Shown piece after piece: positions 25,796-35,247 of a DNA stretch of 64,000 bases. The notes beneath the pieces were generated by a model, which did not search any database, was not told the DNA's origin, and was given only the letters and a program-made list of their open reading frames with translations. The stretch is from Limnothrix sp. CACIAM 69d. Lineage in GTDB: Bacteria > Cyanobacteriota > Cyanobacteriia > CACIAM-69d. Every line of letters begins with the position of its first letter. The stretch's first letter is position 1. Where the stretch lies: NCBI GenBank assembly GCA_001913845.2, contig MKGP02000070.1:1-64000 (forward strand), in the 5' to 3' direction. A program made the position numbers and the translations under genes.

Positions 25796-27478
25796 TTAGA
25801 ACATCTTCTCATAGCGATCCATCCGCCGCAGCAAGCGCAAGAGGGCGATCGCGGGGAGGAGGCCGATGCCACCGGGAATCACTGCGAACCATCCGTATCC
25901 TGTGCCCACCAAGATGGCACTACAGAGGGCAAAGCTACCAGTCAGGATTGAGTAGTTGGTGGCCACTTGGGCATTGCTCAGACGACGCAGTACGCGATCG
26001 GTTTCCGTGGCCCGCACTCGCAAGCGCAGGTCACCCCGATCGAGCTTTTCGATCGTGTCATCAATGCGACGCGGCAAACCCAGGGCCGTTGAACTCATTT
26101 GCGCTGCCTGGCGACCTAACTCGCCCAGTAAGTCTCCGGCAGCCTCCGGTTGATTTCCATTCATCAGTTGCATCGCGTAGGGTTTAGCGACCTCCATAAA
26201 ATTAAACTCAGGATCTAGGCCCTTGCCTACCCCTTCCAAGGTTGAAAATGCCCGCATCACGAAGGTAAATGTCGCCGGGAACCGAAAAGGCTGGCCGTAG
26301 GCGATTTCATACAGATCATCGCTGATGGCGGTCACGGACTGGGTTTCAAAGGGTTTGTCCATGAAGTTGTCCAGCATGTACTGGATCGATCGGCGGACGG
26401 GCCCCGTGTCTCCGGTCGGTTGCAGCGCCCCCAGCGAAATCAGGGAGTTCATCACCCGCTCACCATTCTTTTGGGCAATGCCAAAGAAGGTTTCCATCAA
26501 CCCCGTGCGGACGTTGGCATTAATCTGCCCCATCATCCCGAAGTCATAGAAAATCAGCGCTCCATCTGGACTCACCGCCAAGTTGCCCGGGTGGGGATCC
26601 GCGTGGAAAAAGCCCCCTTCGAGGATTTGCTCCAGGTAGGCCCTGGCTCCCAGCTCGGCCAGGGTTGATCGATCGAGTCCAGCCGCTTCAATCGCCTCAT
26701 AGTGGCTGATTTTGATGCCGGGGACATATTCCAAAACAATCGTCCGAGGTGAGCAATAGCGCCAGAAAACCTTGGGTACACGCACCCAATCCGCATGGCG
26801 AAAGTTCCGCCGGAAGCGATCGGCGTTGCGTCCTTCGTTTAGATAATCAATTTCCTCGTACAAGATCCGGCAGCATTCTTCATAGATGCCCAACCAATCC
26901 CGACCGGGGCCCCAACGGGGATGGTTTTGGAAATAGCGGGCAATGCCCTTCAGAATGGCCAAATCGATTTGGAACAGCTTTTTCAGACCCGGGCGCTGCA
27001 CCTTCACCACCACTTCTTCGCCCGATCGCAACTGGGCCTTATGCACCTGGCCCAAACTGGCGGCCGCCAAGGGAATAGGGTCAAAGCTCTGGAAAAGTTC
27101 CTGCACCGACTTGCCCAAGTCTTGGCGAACGATCGCTTCCACTTGGTCATAGCCAAAGGCCGGTACGCGGTCTTGCAGCTTCGACAGTTCCTCCACATAT
27201 TCCGCAGGGAACAGGTCAGCGCGCGTCGAAAACAGTTGACCCACTTTGATGAACGTGGGCCCCAACTGGAGCAGCGTATCGCGCACCCAAATGGCCTGTT
27301 GGCGGCGGCGGGCCTTTTGTTTGGCCTCCGTCATGCCTCCGCGATAGCTCCAGGGCTTGGTATCAATCCAAAGCCACAACAGCCAAAGGGTGACAAAAGT
27401 CCAGATATCAATAAAGCGGCGGGGGCGGGAGTACCGCTCGCGGTTCCATCGGTAAGCTTTGCTGTCGTACGTTTTCAC
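25796..27478 (-). CDS. ABC1/UbiB-family atypical protein kinase-like protein
   Basis: The ABC1K family regulates prenyl-lipid (quinone, tocopherol) metabolism and photosynthetic membranes. About 560 residues. Family hallmarks are the KxGQ motif (FIKVGQLFSTRADLFP), AASLGQVHKAQL (Ala-rich loop replacing the kinase P-loop), the VKVQRPGL lysine, FFHADPHPGNLAV, and the FYDFGMMG metal-binding DFG equivalent. Two hydrophobic helices close the C-terminus (SFALCSAILVGTGYG, FAVIPGGIGLLPAIALL). The frame is open for 83 more codons upstream but overlaps the preceding gene. GTG 27478 has GGAG about 8 bases ahead and gives the family-like KTYDSKAYRWNRE start. Probably co-transcribed with the DUF6825 gene (28-base gap). 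Confidence 0.93.
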   Translation of the reverse strand: MKTYDSKAYRWNRERYSRPRRFIDIWTFVTLWLLWLWIDTKPWSYRGGMTEAKQKARRRQQAIWVRDTLLQLGPTFIKVGQLFSTRADLFPAEYVEELSKLQDRVPAFGYDQVEAIVRQDLGKSVQELFQSFDPIPLAAASLGQVHKAQLRSGEEVVVKVQRPGLKKLFQIDLAILKGIARYFQNHPRWGPGRDWLGIYEECCRILYEEIDYLNEGRNADRFRRNFRHADWVRVPKVFWRYCSPRTIVLEYVPGIKISHYEAIEAAGLDRSTLAELGARAYLEQILEGGFFHADPHPGNLAVSPDGALIFYDFGMMGQINANVRTGLMETFFGIAQKNGERVMNSLISLGALQPTGDTGPVRRSIQYMLDNFMDKPFETQSVTAISDDLYEIAYGQPFRFPATFTFVMRAFSTLEGVGKGLDPEFNFMEVAKPYAMQLMNGNQPEAAGDLLGELGRQAAQMSSTALGLPRRIDDTIEKLDRGDLRLRVRATETDRVLRRLSNAQVATNYSILTGSFALCSAILVGTGYGWFAVIPGGIGLLPAIALLRLLRRMDRYEKMF

Positions 27479-27506
27479 CCTCGACTCCGTGCGGTGCGTC
27501 TCGACT

Positions 27507-27827
27507 CTAGCTTGGGTTGGCTTCGCTGCGGTATTGCTTAATCTCTGACCTGAGGCGGGCAATTTCGGCTCGCAGATCATCGAGTTCAGCTTGCACATCG
27601 TCGCCACCGGAAGCGCTGCTGCTGGTGCGTCCATTGGTGGCGACGGCTTCGGCCTGTTGGGCCCTGGCCAGGGCCTCTTCGACCAGTTGACGCAGGTTTT
27701 CCCGCTGTTCGGCATCGAACTTCCCAAGCTCGCTCAACCAATCGGTGGCAGTTCGCTCGATTTGTTCGTTTACCACTTCAGCGATCGCGCGACCAACAAA
27801 GAAGGCATGGACAAGCGGGTTACTCAT
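27507..27827 (-). CDS. DUF6825-like small cyanobacterial protein
   Basis: A 106-residue protein starting [19 protein letters not shown], the usual start of this cyanobacterial/plastid family, so ATG 27827 is preferred to an ATG 17 codons upstream. Residues 15-70 are helical. Residues 78-102 form a coiled coil ([19 protein letters not shown]). No enzyme motif is seen. It sits immediately before the ABC1 kinase gene, and a shared function in membrane or quinone biology is likely but inferred. Confidence 0.75.
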   Translation of the reverse strand: MSNPLVHAFFVGRAIAEVVNEQIERTATDWLSELGKFDAEQRENLRQLVEEALARAQQAEAVATNGRTSSSASGGDDVQAELDDLRAEIARLRSEIKQYRSEANPS

Positions 27828-28094
27828 GAAACTCGCGGGTGAAAGTACTTGGAAGGCGATCGGGGATCGGAAGGTCAAGCGCTAGTTGAGAGCTAGGGTG
27901 CGCGCATAATCGCTTTTAGGCAGGGCCGGAGCGGGCTAGCGCGACCGCTCTGAATTATAGCGTGGTGGTTTTGGGCTGGCAGGTTTGGCATGAGCAGTTT
28001 AGGGCTGGCTGGGGGATTCGCACCTGCGGCCTAGTCAGGGATCAAGATCAGGGATCAGGATCAAGGGCGCAGAACTTCAGGCCAGGGTATGCCC

Positions 28095-28982
28095 TTAGGG
28101 CGTGCTGCTGCTGTCTGGGGCAGAGCCACTGCCAGCGCTGCCCCCGTTGTTAGCGCCGGATGCCCCGCCGCTGGCTGGGGCGCTGGAGCTGCCACCGCTG
28201 GGGCGACGCTCAACGGCGGCTGGCTCCGGTGCGGGGCGGCGCTCTGTGGTCGGGCGGCGTTCTGTGACGGGGCGCGGCTCGGGGTTGGCGGGGCGATCGG
28301 GCGCGGAGCGGGGTTCTGAGGGGGCTGAGTTGCTGGCCGGCTCGGGGGCACTGGTTCCCGACGGTGAGCGATCGGCCGTTGAACCGCGATCGCCCGAGTT
28401 GGAGCGATCGGGGCGATCGGGTCGGTCATTCGCTGGGTTGGCCGTTCCCGAATTGCCACCGGAGGGATCCACCAGCGGTGTGCTGTCAGTCGGTGGCGCG
28501 TTGCCATCAGGATTATCCAAGGGACTGGGACTGGCCAGGGGCACGCGATCGGCGGTGGGATCCGCTGGTCGAGGGCTGTTGCGCACGGGCCGCTCGATCG
28601 GGGCAATGCGTTGGCTGCGAATCGCCGCTGAGCTATCCCGGTGAGGATGACTGCGAATTTGCTGCAGCACTAGGTCAGGAATGCTGGGATCGGCTGGATC
28701 CAACTCTTGTTCAGCGGTTTTGGACACCGGCCAACCTTCACGCGGTGGGAAGGACTGCTCTTCTCCCGCCAACCAGTTCAGGATGGGGGGGGACTCGAAC
28801 CGAATGCCGAAGAGGTTCATTTCGCCGGATCGCACGACGGCCACTGCTCCCGCGCCCAGCATGGAAGCACAGGCAGCGGTAACCAAAAACAAGGGAGCAA
28901 TCCAGCGGCTTCGTTGCGGTTGGGGAGAAGAAGGGTTCAAAGCAAACCTCGGGGCATCGGAGAGGGGTGGATGCCGCTTCAA
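28095..28982 (-). CDS. Hypothetical single-pass membrane protein with disordered Pro/Ser/Arg-rich tail
   Basis: 295 residues. A hydrophobic segment at about 27-50 (WIAPLFLVTAACASMLGAGAVAVV) acts as a signal anchor. A short folded region follows (EMNLFGIRFESPPILNWLAGE and PSIPDLVLQQIRSH). From about residue 125 the chain is low complexity: repeated RPDRPDRS, TERRPTTERRPAPEP and a Gly/Ser-rich end. The only in-frame start is TTG 28982, which makes the exact N-terminus uncertain. The family is unknown to me. The tail is probably periplasmic and disordered. Confidence 0.6.
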   Translation of the reverse strand: MKRHPPLSDAPRFALNPSSPQPQRSRWIAPLFLVTAACASMLGAGAVAVVRSGEMNLFGIRFESPPILNWLAGEEQSFPPREGWPVSKTAEQELDPADPSIPDLVLQQIRSHPHRDSSAAIRSQRIAPIERPVRNSPRPADPTADRVPLASPSPLDNPDGNAPPTDSTPLVDPSGGNSGTANPANDRPDRPDRSNSGDRGSTADRSPSGTSAPEPASNSAPSEPRSAPDRPANPEPRPVTERRPTTERRPAPEPAAVERRPSGGSSSAPASGGASGANNGGSAGSGSAPDSSSTP

Positions 28983-29069
28983 CTCTTAAGAATAAGTCAA
29001 GAGTTTTTCTTTCGTAAAGATTCACAACAATTGCGATCCTGTCCCTGGGTTGCGATCGCCCCCAAAGCC

Positions 29070-31883
29070 TCAGCCCACCGGACTTTGTGGCGGATAGTGG
29101 GTTTTCACCCAAGTGATCGCTTCGGTGCGATCGCCCACCAGCCGATCCAAACAAGCCCCTCGCAACTGACCCAAAATTTCTCGAAATTGCTTACCCGGCG
29201 CATAGCCCAACTGTTGTAGATCTTTGCCATTCAAAGGGCTGGTCACTTGGCTCAAGCGGGTGAGGTAGTGCCAAATTTGCCGCCTTGTCACCCGATCGCT
29301 GTGGAGGCTGACCAACAACAGCAGCGGTCGGCTCCAGGATTCCAAAACCTGCACTTGGTCGCTGGGGCGATCGCATCGGGCCAATTTTGCGGGCAAGGTG
29401 GTTTCCGCGATCGCCAGTTGTTCCAGCCGTTGAATGCTGGCTTCGGTGAGCTGTAACCGGCGTGCTACCTCGGCGCGATCGCCCGGGGCCAAGCTGGCCA
29501 GCAAGGTTTCCAGCAACAGTTCCCAACGATGGAGACCGGCCACCGCCCGATCGTCCCCCCAAGCCAACACCCCCGCCGCCCAAACCCAGGCCACCCAGCG
29601 CACCGCCTGTCGAAGCGATCGGGTCAGTTTCAACGTGGGGTGGATGCAACGCAGGGCCTCCAGGCGATCGAGCAAATCCAGGGCCGGCAACCAAAAATCC
29701 GTCTGCAAAATGTATTTCAGCTCGGCCTTCAAGCGGGTTTCCAGGGCGGGTTGGCGGCGCTGCCCTCCCAAGGGCGATAGTTGGGCCATGGCATAGCGGA
29801 TATAGCGCTCTGTTTGGGTTTCGATCGTGAATCCCAACTTGACCGCAAACCGCACTGCTCGATAGATCCGCGTGGGATCCTCAATAAAACTGTTGGCATG
29901 GAGCACCCGCACCAGTCGATCGCCCAAATCCACCATGCCCCCAAAAAAGTCCAGCACCTCACCGGGATTGGGTTCCGTCAGCCGCACCGCCAACGCATTC
30001 ACCGTAAAATCGCGCCGATACAAATCCTGTTGAATGGAACTGGCTTCCACTTCCGGATTGGCCGCTGGATAGGGATAAAACTCCGTGCGCGCCGTGGCAA
30101 TGTCCACCCACAGGGAATCGAACAGCGGATCTCGATGCCACAACAGAGCGGCCGTTTGAAATTGCCCATGGACTTGTAAACGTACCCCGGGATAGTCCTG
30201 GGCCAGGGCTTGGGCCAAACTCACAGCGGCTCCGGTGTCTGGCGCGATGGCTTCTGAGGCCTCTGGAGGATTCGCCCGGGGTTGATGGCAACCATCCACC
30301 ACCAAGTCCAAATCCAACAGGTGCAACGCTTGGGCCGCGTCACTCAGGAGCAAATCGCGCACCCCACCCCCCACCAGGTACAGTTGCCAGCCCCTGGCCT
30401 GGGCCAAAGCCGCCGCCCGATCGAGCAGTTGTCGCAAGGGCGGAGTGAGCCGCGACAGCAGGGGGCAAAAATTCCCGATTGCGGCGATCGGGTCTGAGAG
30501 GGCAGGGGTGGGCTGTTGCTGTCGATCGCGATGGAATCGGCGCAACACATCGGTACGGGTCACAATCCCCACCAACTGCCCACCCCGATCGAGCACCGGG
30601 AGCCGGCCAATGTCATAGGTCACCATCAGGGCTTCGATGGCCGCTAGGGTTGTTTCCGGGGTGATGGTTTTGAGTTGGGTGGTCATGTAGCCCTTGACGG
30701 GGGCATGGTGAAACCCGTGGTGAAGTGCAATGTCCAAATCTCGCCGGGACACAATCCCCACCAACTGCCCACCCCGATCGACCACGGACAGGCCGGAATG
30801 GCCATAGCGCAACAAAATTCGCTGGGCTTCGTCGATCGAGGTTTCCGGCAAAATCGTCCGCACGGGTGACGACATCAAATCCCGCGCGATCGGGGGATGG
30901 GGCAACTGCGCCGCAAAGGCCGCCATCAGGGATTTCAACAAGGTCGCCGCCTGCTCGATCGGCTCCGCTGGCTCTGAATCCCAATGCACCGTGCCCGCCG
31001 CCGCCTGGGCATGGCCACCTCCCCAAGGAGCCAACAATGCTCCCCAGTCCGGGCCCACCAACCGCGATCGCCCCACCAACGATAGCCGCTGGCCACGAGA
31101 CCCCTCCCGCGTGCCATAGAGCGTGCCCAGTAGCAAACTATCCGCCCCGATCGTGTCCACCAACCGCGAGGCCACCGTTGAAAGACCGGGCACGTATTGA
31201 TCCGCCGTCAGCAACACCCAGGTCAAGCGGGCCCCGGCCACCACTTGGGTTTGTTCTGGGTGGCCATGCACTTGGTCGATCGCCTCCGCCAACAGCCGTT
31301 GCAACAGGGGCGACAAACTCGGATCCAAATAGGTGGCAATGGCACTGACGCTGGCCCCTTGGGCCATTAACCAAGCCAGGGCCGCCGCATCCCGCGCCGT
31401 GGCGGTTTCATAGGTCAAAGATCCGGAATCCACATGAATCCCCAAGGCCATCACCGTTGCCTCGGCCGGTGTGAGGGGCCGCTGCAAGTCGCCAGCCCGT
31501 TGCAATTGCTCCACCATCAGGGTGGTGGTGGCCCCCACCGCTTCGATTTGTTGTCGGGTGGCGGGAATATCCCCCACGGATCCCAAGTGATGGTCATAGA
31601 GGGCGATCGCGTTTAACTGGGGCAAGTCCAGCCATTCCGCCAACTTCCCCAGTCGATCGCGCTGTTGCGTATCCACCACCACGAGCGATCGAATCCGCTT
31701 CGGATCCACCGATCGCCGTTCAATCAAGGGATACTCATCGCGATGGAGCGCCAAAAACGCCTGCACTCCCGGATGCGCCCCGCCCGCCAGCACAATTTTG
31801 GCCCCCGGGTGCAGGCAGGCCCAGCCCACCGCCGCGCCTAGGGCATCAAAATCCACCGTCATGTGGCACAACACAAGATCCAT
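29070..31883 (-). CDS. DHH-DHHA1-CBS-CBS-tRNA nucleotidyltransferase fusion
   Basis: About 937 residues joining three modules. Residues 1-300 are a DHH phosphoesterase (HMTVDFDALGAAVG, VVVDTQQ, LYDHHLGS) with a DHHA1 glycine-rich segment (APWGGGHAQAA). Residues about 335-450 are two CBS domains (DLMSSPVRTILPETSIDEAQ; GYMTTQLKTITPETTLAA) that usually sense adenine nucleotides. Residues 505-930 are a class II CCA/poly(A) polymerase with LVGGGVRDLLL and LDLDLVVDG (metal-binding aspartates), RRDFTVNALA, and EDPTRIYRAVRFA. It probably adds CCA or A to RNA 3' ends. The DHH partner may degrade short RNA. Such fusions are known in cyanobacteria. ATG 31883 is preferred to TTG 31907. Downstream of thioredoxin by 55 bp. 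Confidence 0.93.
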   Translation of the reverse strand: MDLVLCHMTVDFDALGAAVGWACLHPGAKIVLAGGAHPGVQAFLALHRDEYPLIERRSVDPKRIRSLVVVDTQQRDRLGKLAEWLDLPQLNAIALYDHHLGSVGDIPATRQQIEAVGATTTLMVEQLQRAGDLQRPLTPAEATVMALGIHVDSGSLTYETATARDAAALAWLMAQGASVSAIATYLDPSLSPLLQRLLAEAIDQVHGHPEQTQVVAGARLTWVLLTADQYVPGLSTVASRLVDTIGADSLLLGTLYGTREGSRGQRLSLVGRSRLVGPDWGALLAPWGGGHAQAAAGTVHWDSEPAEPIEQAATLLKSLMAAFAAQLPHPPIARDLMSSPVRTILPETSIDEAQRILLRYGHSGLSVVDRGGQLVGIVSRRDLDIALHHGFHHAPVKGYMTTQLKTITPETTLAAIEALMVTYDIGRLPVLDRGGQLVGIVTRTDVLRRFHRDRQQQPTPALSDPIAAIGNFCPLLSRLTPPLRQLLDRAAALAQARGWQLYLVGGGVRDLLLSDAAQALHLLDLDLVVDGCHQPRANPPEASEAIAPDTGAAVSLAQALAQDYPGVRLQVHGQFQTAALLWHRDPLFDSLWVDIATARTEFYPYPAANPEVEASSIQQDLYRRDFTVNALAVRLTEPNPGEVLDFFGGMVDLGDRLVRVLHANSFIEDPTRIYRAVRFAVKLGFTIETQTERYIRYAMAQLSPLGGQRRQPALETRLKAELKYILQTDFWLPALDLLDRLEALRCIHPTLKLTRSLRQAVRWVAWVWAAGVLAWGDDRAVAGLHRWELLLETLLASLAPGDRAEVARRLQLTEASIQRLEQLAIAETTLPAKLARCDRPSDQVQVLESWSRPLLLLVSLHSDRVTRRQIWHYLTRLSQVTSPLNGKDLQQLGYAPGKQFREILGQLRGACLDRLVGDRTEAITWVKTHYPPQSPVG

Positions 31884-31938
31884 CGATCGCAGCCCATCCC
31901 GCAACAAACCGTTATTGGTTCGTTGGATATTGTTCCCT

Positions 31939-32259
31939 TTAACTCAACTTGCGCTCTAGGTGGGCAATGAGATGCTCCGCCTTCATAAACCCTTCGATTC
32001 GATCGATCGCCTGGCCGCCCTTAAACAAAATCAGCGTCGGCAGGGCTGTCACCTGGTGTTGAGTTGCCAAATCGGGATAGCGATCGGCATCAATCTTCAC
32101 CACTTGCAGGTGATCATGCAGCCGCACACTCACCTCCTCCAACACTGGCGACAACATTTGGCAAGGGCCACACCAAGTGGCATAAAAGTCCACAAGAACG
32201 GGTTTTTCAGCTTCCCGAATCATGGCATCAAAACTCGTGAATTCTTTCGATGTCGCCAT
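31939..32259 (-). CDS. Thioredoxin (y-type-like)
   Basis: A dithiol-disulfide oxidoreductase of 106 residues, cytoplasmic. The active site WCGPC lies in VLVDFYATWCGPCQML, with the cis-Pro loop TALPTLILFKGG. The C-terminal DRIEGFMKAEHLIAHL favours the cyanobacterial/plastid y-type group over m-type; this is a judgment by eye. The start ATG 32259 is fixed by an excellent ribosome-binding site (aaggaggagagcc before ATG); the frame itself is open 48 codons further upstream. It may be co-transcribed with the DHH-CBS gene that follows. Confidence 0.95.
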   Translation of the reverse strand: MATSKEFTSFDAMIREAEKPVLVDFYATWCGPCQMLSPVLEEVSVRLHDHLQVVKIDADRYPDLATQHQVTALPTLILFKGGQAIDRIEGFMKAEHLIAHLERKLS

Positions 32260-32871
32260 GGCTCTCCTCCTTGGGCAGGGGTAATTATTTAGAGAAAATC
32301 GCAATGATCGCAATGATTCGTGATCGCAAGTCTCAAGCAAACTCAGCCGATCGTAGCCCCATCTTTTGGCCAAGTTGGTCAAGATCGATCGAGTGATTCT
32401 CAATTTCTCATTTAAGATGAAACCGCGAAAAAATCGCGAAAACAGCGGCTTGAAATGGCTTGGAGCCTGAAAATTTCAACGCTACAATGGAACCAATTTG
32501 TCCCTGTTGATCTAGGGCTGATCAAGCTTAGACTGAGAATTAGTCCTTCACGCGATCCGTTCGCAATCAATTAAGGCGAAAGTTTGAGAGCAACGCCGAG
32601 GGCCAGAGCATTTGACCGCCTTGCTTCAATCGCGATCAGGCAAGGGGTTTAAACCCCTTGTCTTACCCCTTGTCTCACCAGTTGTCTCACCAGTTGTTCC
32701 ATCCCTTGCTCTGCCCCTTGTCCCACGATCTGTTAAGGGCAAAGTCCGAGATGATGATGATTGACTGATGGGCCTAATCAATTAGGTTTGATCAGTTGGG
32801 CTTGATCAGTGTCGCCTTGATGGTTGAATGGTTCGGTGATTCTCGTTTGATCCTGTGCGGAGCTTGGCACA
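32260..32871. other. Divergent spacer between thioredoxin and cinA
   Basis: The 612-bp spacer holds no convincing gene. It carries a perfect palindrome at 32641-32660, then four degenerate repeats of ccccttgtctcaccagttgt up to about 32730, and a small repeat of gatcagttgggcttgatcag near 32785-32810. Promoters for both flanking genes must lie here. Confidence 0.55.
32641..32660. repeat. Perfect 20-bp palindrome
   Basis: caaggggtttaaaccccttg is fully self-complementary. Nearly the same palindrome is found at 53652-53671 (ttaa core kept), and its arm begins the long inverted repeat at 63191. This marks a dispersed REP-like family. Confidence 0.65.
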
Positions 32872-34119
32872 ATGACCCCCAGCGCTGAAATTATTTGTGT
32901 CGGCACTGAGCTGTTGCTTGGCGACATTCTCAATGGTAATGCTCAGTTTTTGGCACAACAACTGGCGGCATTGGGCATTCCCCACTATTACCAAACGGTG
33001 GTTGGCGACAATCCCCAGCGACTGCAACGGGCGATCGCCACCGCTTGCCAACGATCGCGCATTTTGCTGTTTACGGGCGGCCTGGGCCCCACGCCCGATG
33101 ACTTAACCACCGAAACGATCGCCCAGTTTTTTGATGTGCCCCTGGTGGAACATCCGGCCGTCATTGCCGACATTGAACAAAAATTTGCCCAGCGCGGCCG
33201 CACTATGGTTCCCAGCAATCGTAAGCAGGCCCTGCTGCCGACCGGTGCGGCCATTTTGACCAACCGGGTGGGCACGGCTCCGGGCATGATTTGGCAACCG
33301 GTTCCGGAATTGTTGTTGATGACCTTTCCCGGTGTGCCCAGCGAAATGCGCACCATGTGGGCGGAAGTGGCCGTGCCTTACCTGCGAGATCACGGGTGGT
33401 CGCGCCAAACGATCGTCTCCCAAACCCTGAAGTTTTGGGGCATTTCCGAATCGGCCTTGGCGGAACGGGTGGCGGACTATTTAGCCAGTCCGGATCCGAC
33501 GGTGGCTCCCTATGCCAACCGAGGATCGGTGAAGTTGCGGGTGTCGGCCTGTGGGGCAACGGCGGCCGAAGCCCTAGCCAAAATTGAGCCGATGGTGGCG
33601 CAAATTCGCGATCGCGTGGGGCCCGATTGCTATGGCTTGGATGAGGACACATTGCCGATCGTGGTGGGTCGATCGCTCCAAGATCGAGGCGAAACCCTAG
33701 CGGTGGCGGAGTCCTGCACCGGTGGCGGCTTGGGACAGTTGCTGACGGCGGTGGCCGGCAGTTCCACTTACTTCCTCGGCGGCATCATTGCCTACGACAA
33801 CCGGATCAAAACAGCCCTGTTGGGGGTTTCGGCGGAAACGTTGGATCGCTTCGGAGCCGTCAGCCACGAAACAGCAAAGGAAATGGCGATCGGGGCCCGC
33901 GATCGGCTCGGCAGCACCTGGGCCATCAGCATCACCGGGGTGGCCGGGCCCGGCGGTGGCAGCGAGGCAAAACCGGTAGGTCTGGTCTATGCGGGCATTG
34001 CTGGCCCCGATGGGGTCACCACCCATGAAATGCGCCTCGGGATCCAGCGCGATCGGGAATGGATCCGCCACGTCAGCGCCTGCACCGCGTTGGATTTCCT
34101 GCGTCGCCGCTGGCTATGA
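32872..34119 (+). CDS. cinA: CinA-family nicotinamide mononucleotide deamidase-related protein
   Basis: 415 residues with two domains. The N-terminal MoCF/molybdopterin-binding-like domain has IICVGTELLLGDILN, TGGLGPTPDDLT, AVIADIEQKF and TAPGMIW. The C-terminal CinA domain (from about residue 250) has TLAVAESCTGGGLGQLLTAVAGSS, FLGGIIAYDN and SITGVAGPGGGSEAKPVGLVY. The C-terminal domain is the NMN deamidase in the pyridine nucleotide salvage pathway; the N-terminal domain has ADP-ribose pyrophosphatase activity in some members. The length is normal. Its stop overlaps the end of the convergent DUF2227 gene by 6 bases. Confidence 0.96.
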   Translation: MTPSAEIICVGTELLLGDILNGNAQFLAQQLAALGIPHYYQTVVGDNPQRLQRAIATACQRSRILLFTGGLGPTPDDLTTETIAQFFDVPLVEHPAVIADIEQKFAQRGRTMVPSNRKQALLPTGAAILTNRVGTAPGMIWQPVPELLLMTFPGVPSEMRTMWAEVAVPYLRDHGWSRQTIVSQTLKFWGISESALAERVADYLASPDPTVAPYANRGSVKLRVSACGATAAEALAKIEPMVAQIRDRVGPDCYGLDEDTLPIVVGRSLQDRGETLAVAESCTGGGLGQLLTAVAGSSTYFLGGIIAYDNRIKTALLGVSAETLDRFGAVSHETAKEMAIGARDRLGSTWAISITGVAGPGGGSEAKPVGLVYAGIAGPDGVTTHEMRLGIQRDREWIRHVSACTALDFLRRRWL

Positions 34120-34803
34120 AGTTGACCGGTTTTTTGCTCGTTTAGTCTGCTTAGGTTGAGGGTTGCGGGCTTGACCACTGCGCGATGGACGGTTGCGGGC
34201 CGGTTTGCGGGATGAGGTTCGAGCACCGGGCGATCGCCCTCGGGCTTGGCTGGTCGATCGCTTGGCCCGGCGGGCGCGTCGTTTTTGCCAAGAGCTGAGA
34301 TGATCCGTCGCAATATGAGACAGGGCCCCCACCTCCAGCCCCACAAACCCCGCCGTCAAAAACGGGAACTGATCAACCCACAGCCATTGACCGATCGCCC
34401 GGGTTTGGGCCAAGGTGGCCGCCTCAAAGCTGGCATAGCGATCGGCCCCGCCCAACAGAGAAAACCCGATCGCCGCCAATCCCAACAGCAGCAACCATCC
34501 CAACCCCAGGGCGATCGCCAAATACAACACCCGCAAGGTCGTGCCAATCAGCGGCCCATGGGACCAGGTGGAGCGGTGGCGAATCAGTTTTTGGTAAGGA
34601 ATCCAAATGATGCGTAGGGGGCCCCAACGTTGGAATGGGTGCGATCGAATATCGAGATCTGGACTGAGCCAGTAGCCGCCCACCACACAGCCGATCGCAC
34701 TCGCAGCGGCCAGCCCCAGATCCGCCGTCACCCCCAATGCCGCCAAGAACCAAATCCCGGCCGTGTTCATCGTGATTCGATCGTGAACCAATCCGGCAGC
34801 CAT
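34114..34803 (-). CDS. DUF2227 membrane protein (putative metal-binding)
   Basis: About 229 residues from ATG 34803. The start MAAGLVHDRITM resembles the family's GRTHDRIT-type opening with a metal-binding His-Asp, and this decides the start over an ATG 18 codons upstream. A further His/Asp set appears in WLSPDLDIRSHPFQRWGPLR and HRSTWSHGPLIGT. Three to four membrane helices follow (GIWFLAALGVTADLGLAAASAIGCVVGGY; VLYLAIALGLGWLLLLGLAAIGFSLL; FLTAGFVGLEVGAL). The C-terminal 50 residues are very basic and probably bind nucleic acid or phospholipid. The function is not known. The gene ends tail-to-tail with cinA, overlapping by 6 bases. Confidence 0.8.
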   Translation of the reverse strand: MAAGLVHDRITMNTAGIWFLAALGVTADLGLAAASAIGCVVGGYWLSPDLDIRSHPFQRWGPLRIIWIPYQKLIRHRSTWSHGPLIGTTLRVLYLAIALGLGWLLLLGLAAIGFSLLGGADRYASFEAATLAQTRAIGQWLWVDQFPFLTAGFVGLEVGALSHIATDHLSSWQKRRARRAKRSTSQARGRSPGARTSSRKPARNRPSRSGQARNPQPKQTKRAKNRSTS

Positions 34804-35247
34804 AGGGGCAGGGCGCAAATGCTGATAACGAAAGCAATATCCAAAAAAGCTGATCACCCAAAACTAGGCTGATCTACACCAGCCATAGCACCAGCCATCA
34901 AACCAGTTAATGAACCGAAACTAGGCCCATCTTGAGCCAGAGGAGCCAGTCCTGGCAAGCGATCGGGCAACAGATCACGCTTCTTGCCATTAAACGCGAT
35001 TAAAACTCAGCACAGAATTACGCTGTGCTTATGAATTCGGCATCTGAAATTTGAAAATTGTAATCAAGTCAATTATTTATTAAAACTTATTCTCAATTAG
35101 GATGAAGGTCAGGGTGTCAATCGCTACAGCCGCCAGCGGGTCACTCACTGGCTCTCGGGGCGGTGACCTGATTCGTTGCCCCCAAACCATGGCCCCATCA
35201 CCAATTTTTGACCGTTGGCCCCACTAACCCCCACCCGCGATCGCCCC
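34804..35247. other. Divergent spacer with A+T-rich segment
   Basis: The stretch 34980-35100 is A+T rich (gaaaattgtaatcaagtcaattatttattaaaactta) and likely contains the promoter of the histidine kinase. No gene or clear hairpin is seen. Confidence 0.5.

Noticed and set aside
27479-27727. N-terminal 83-residue extension of the ABC1 kinase
   Set aside because: It overlaps the upstream DUF6825 gene in another frame and is Pro/Lys-rich; GTG 27478 with GGAG fits the family start.
32641-32730. Repeated ccccttgtc blocks considered as a CRISPR array
   Set aside because: Units vary in sequence and spacing, and there are no unique spacers or cas genes.
34630-34872. 80-residue plus-strand ORF over the DUF2227 gene
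   Set aside because: Antisense to a gene with clear membrane helices and family motif.
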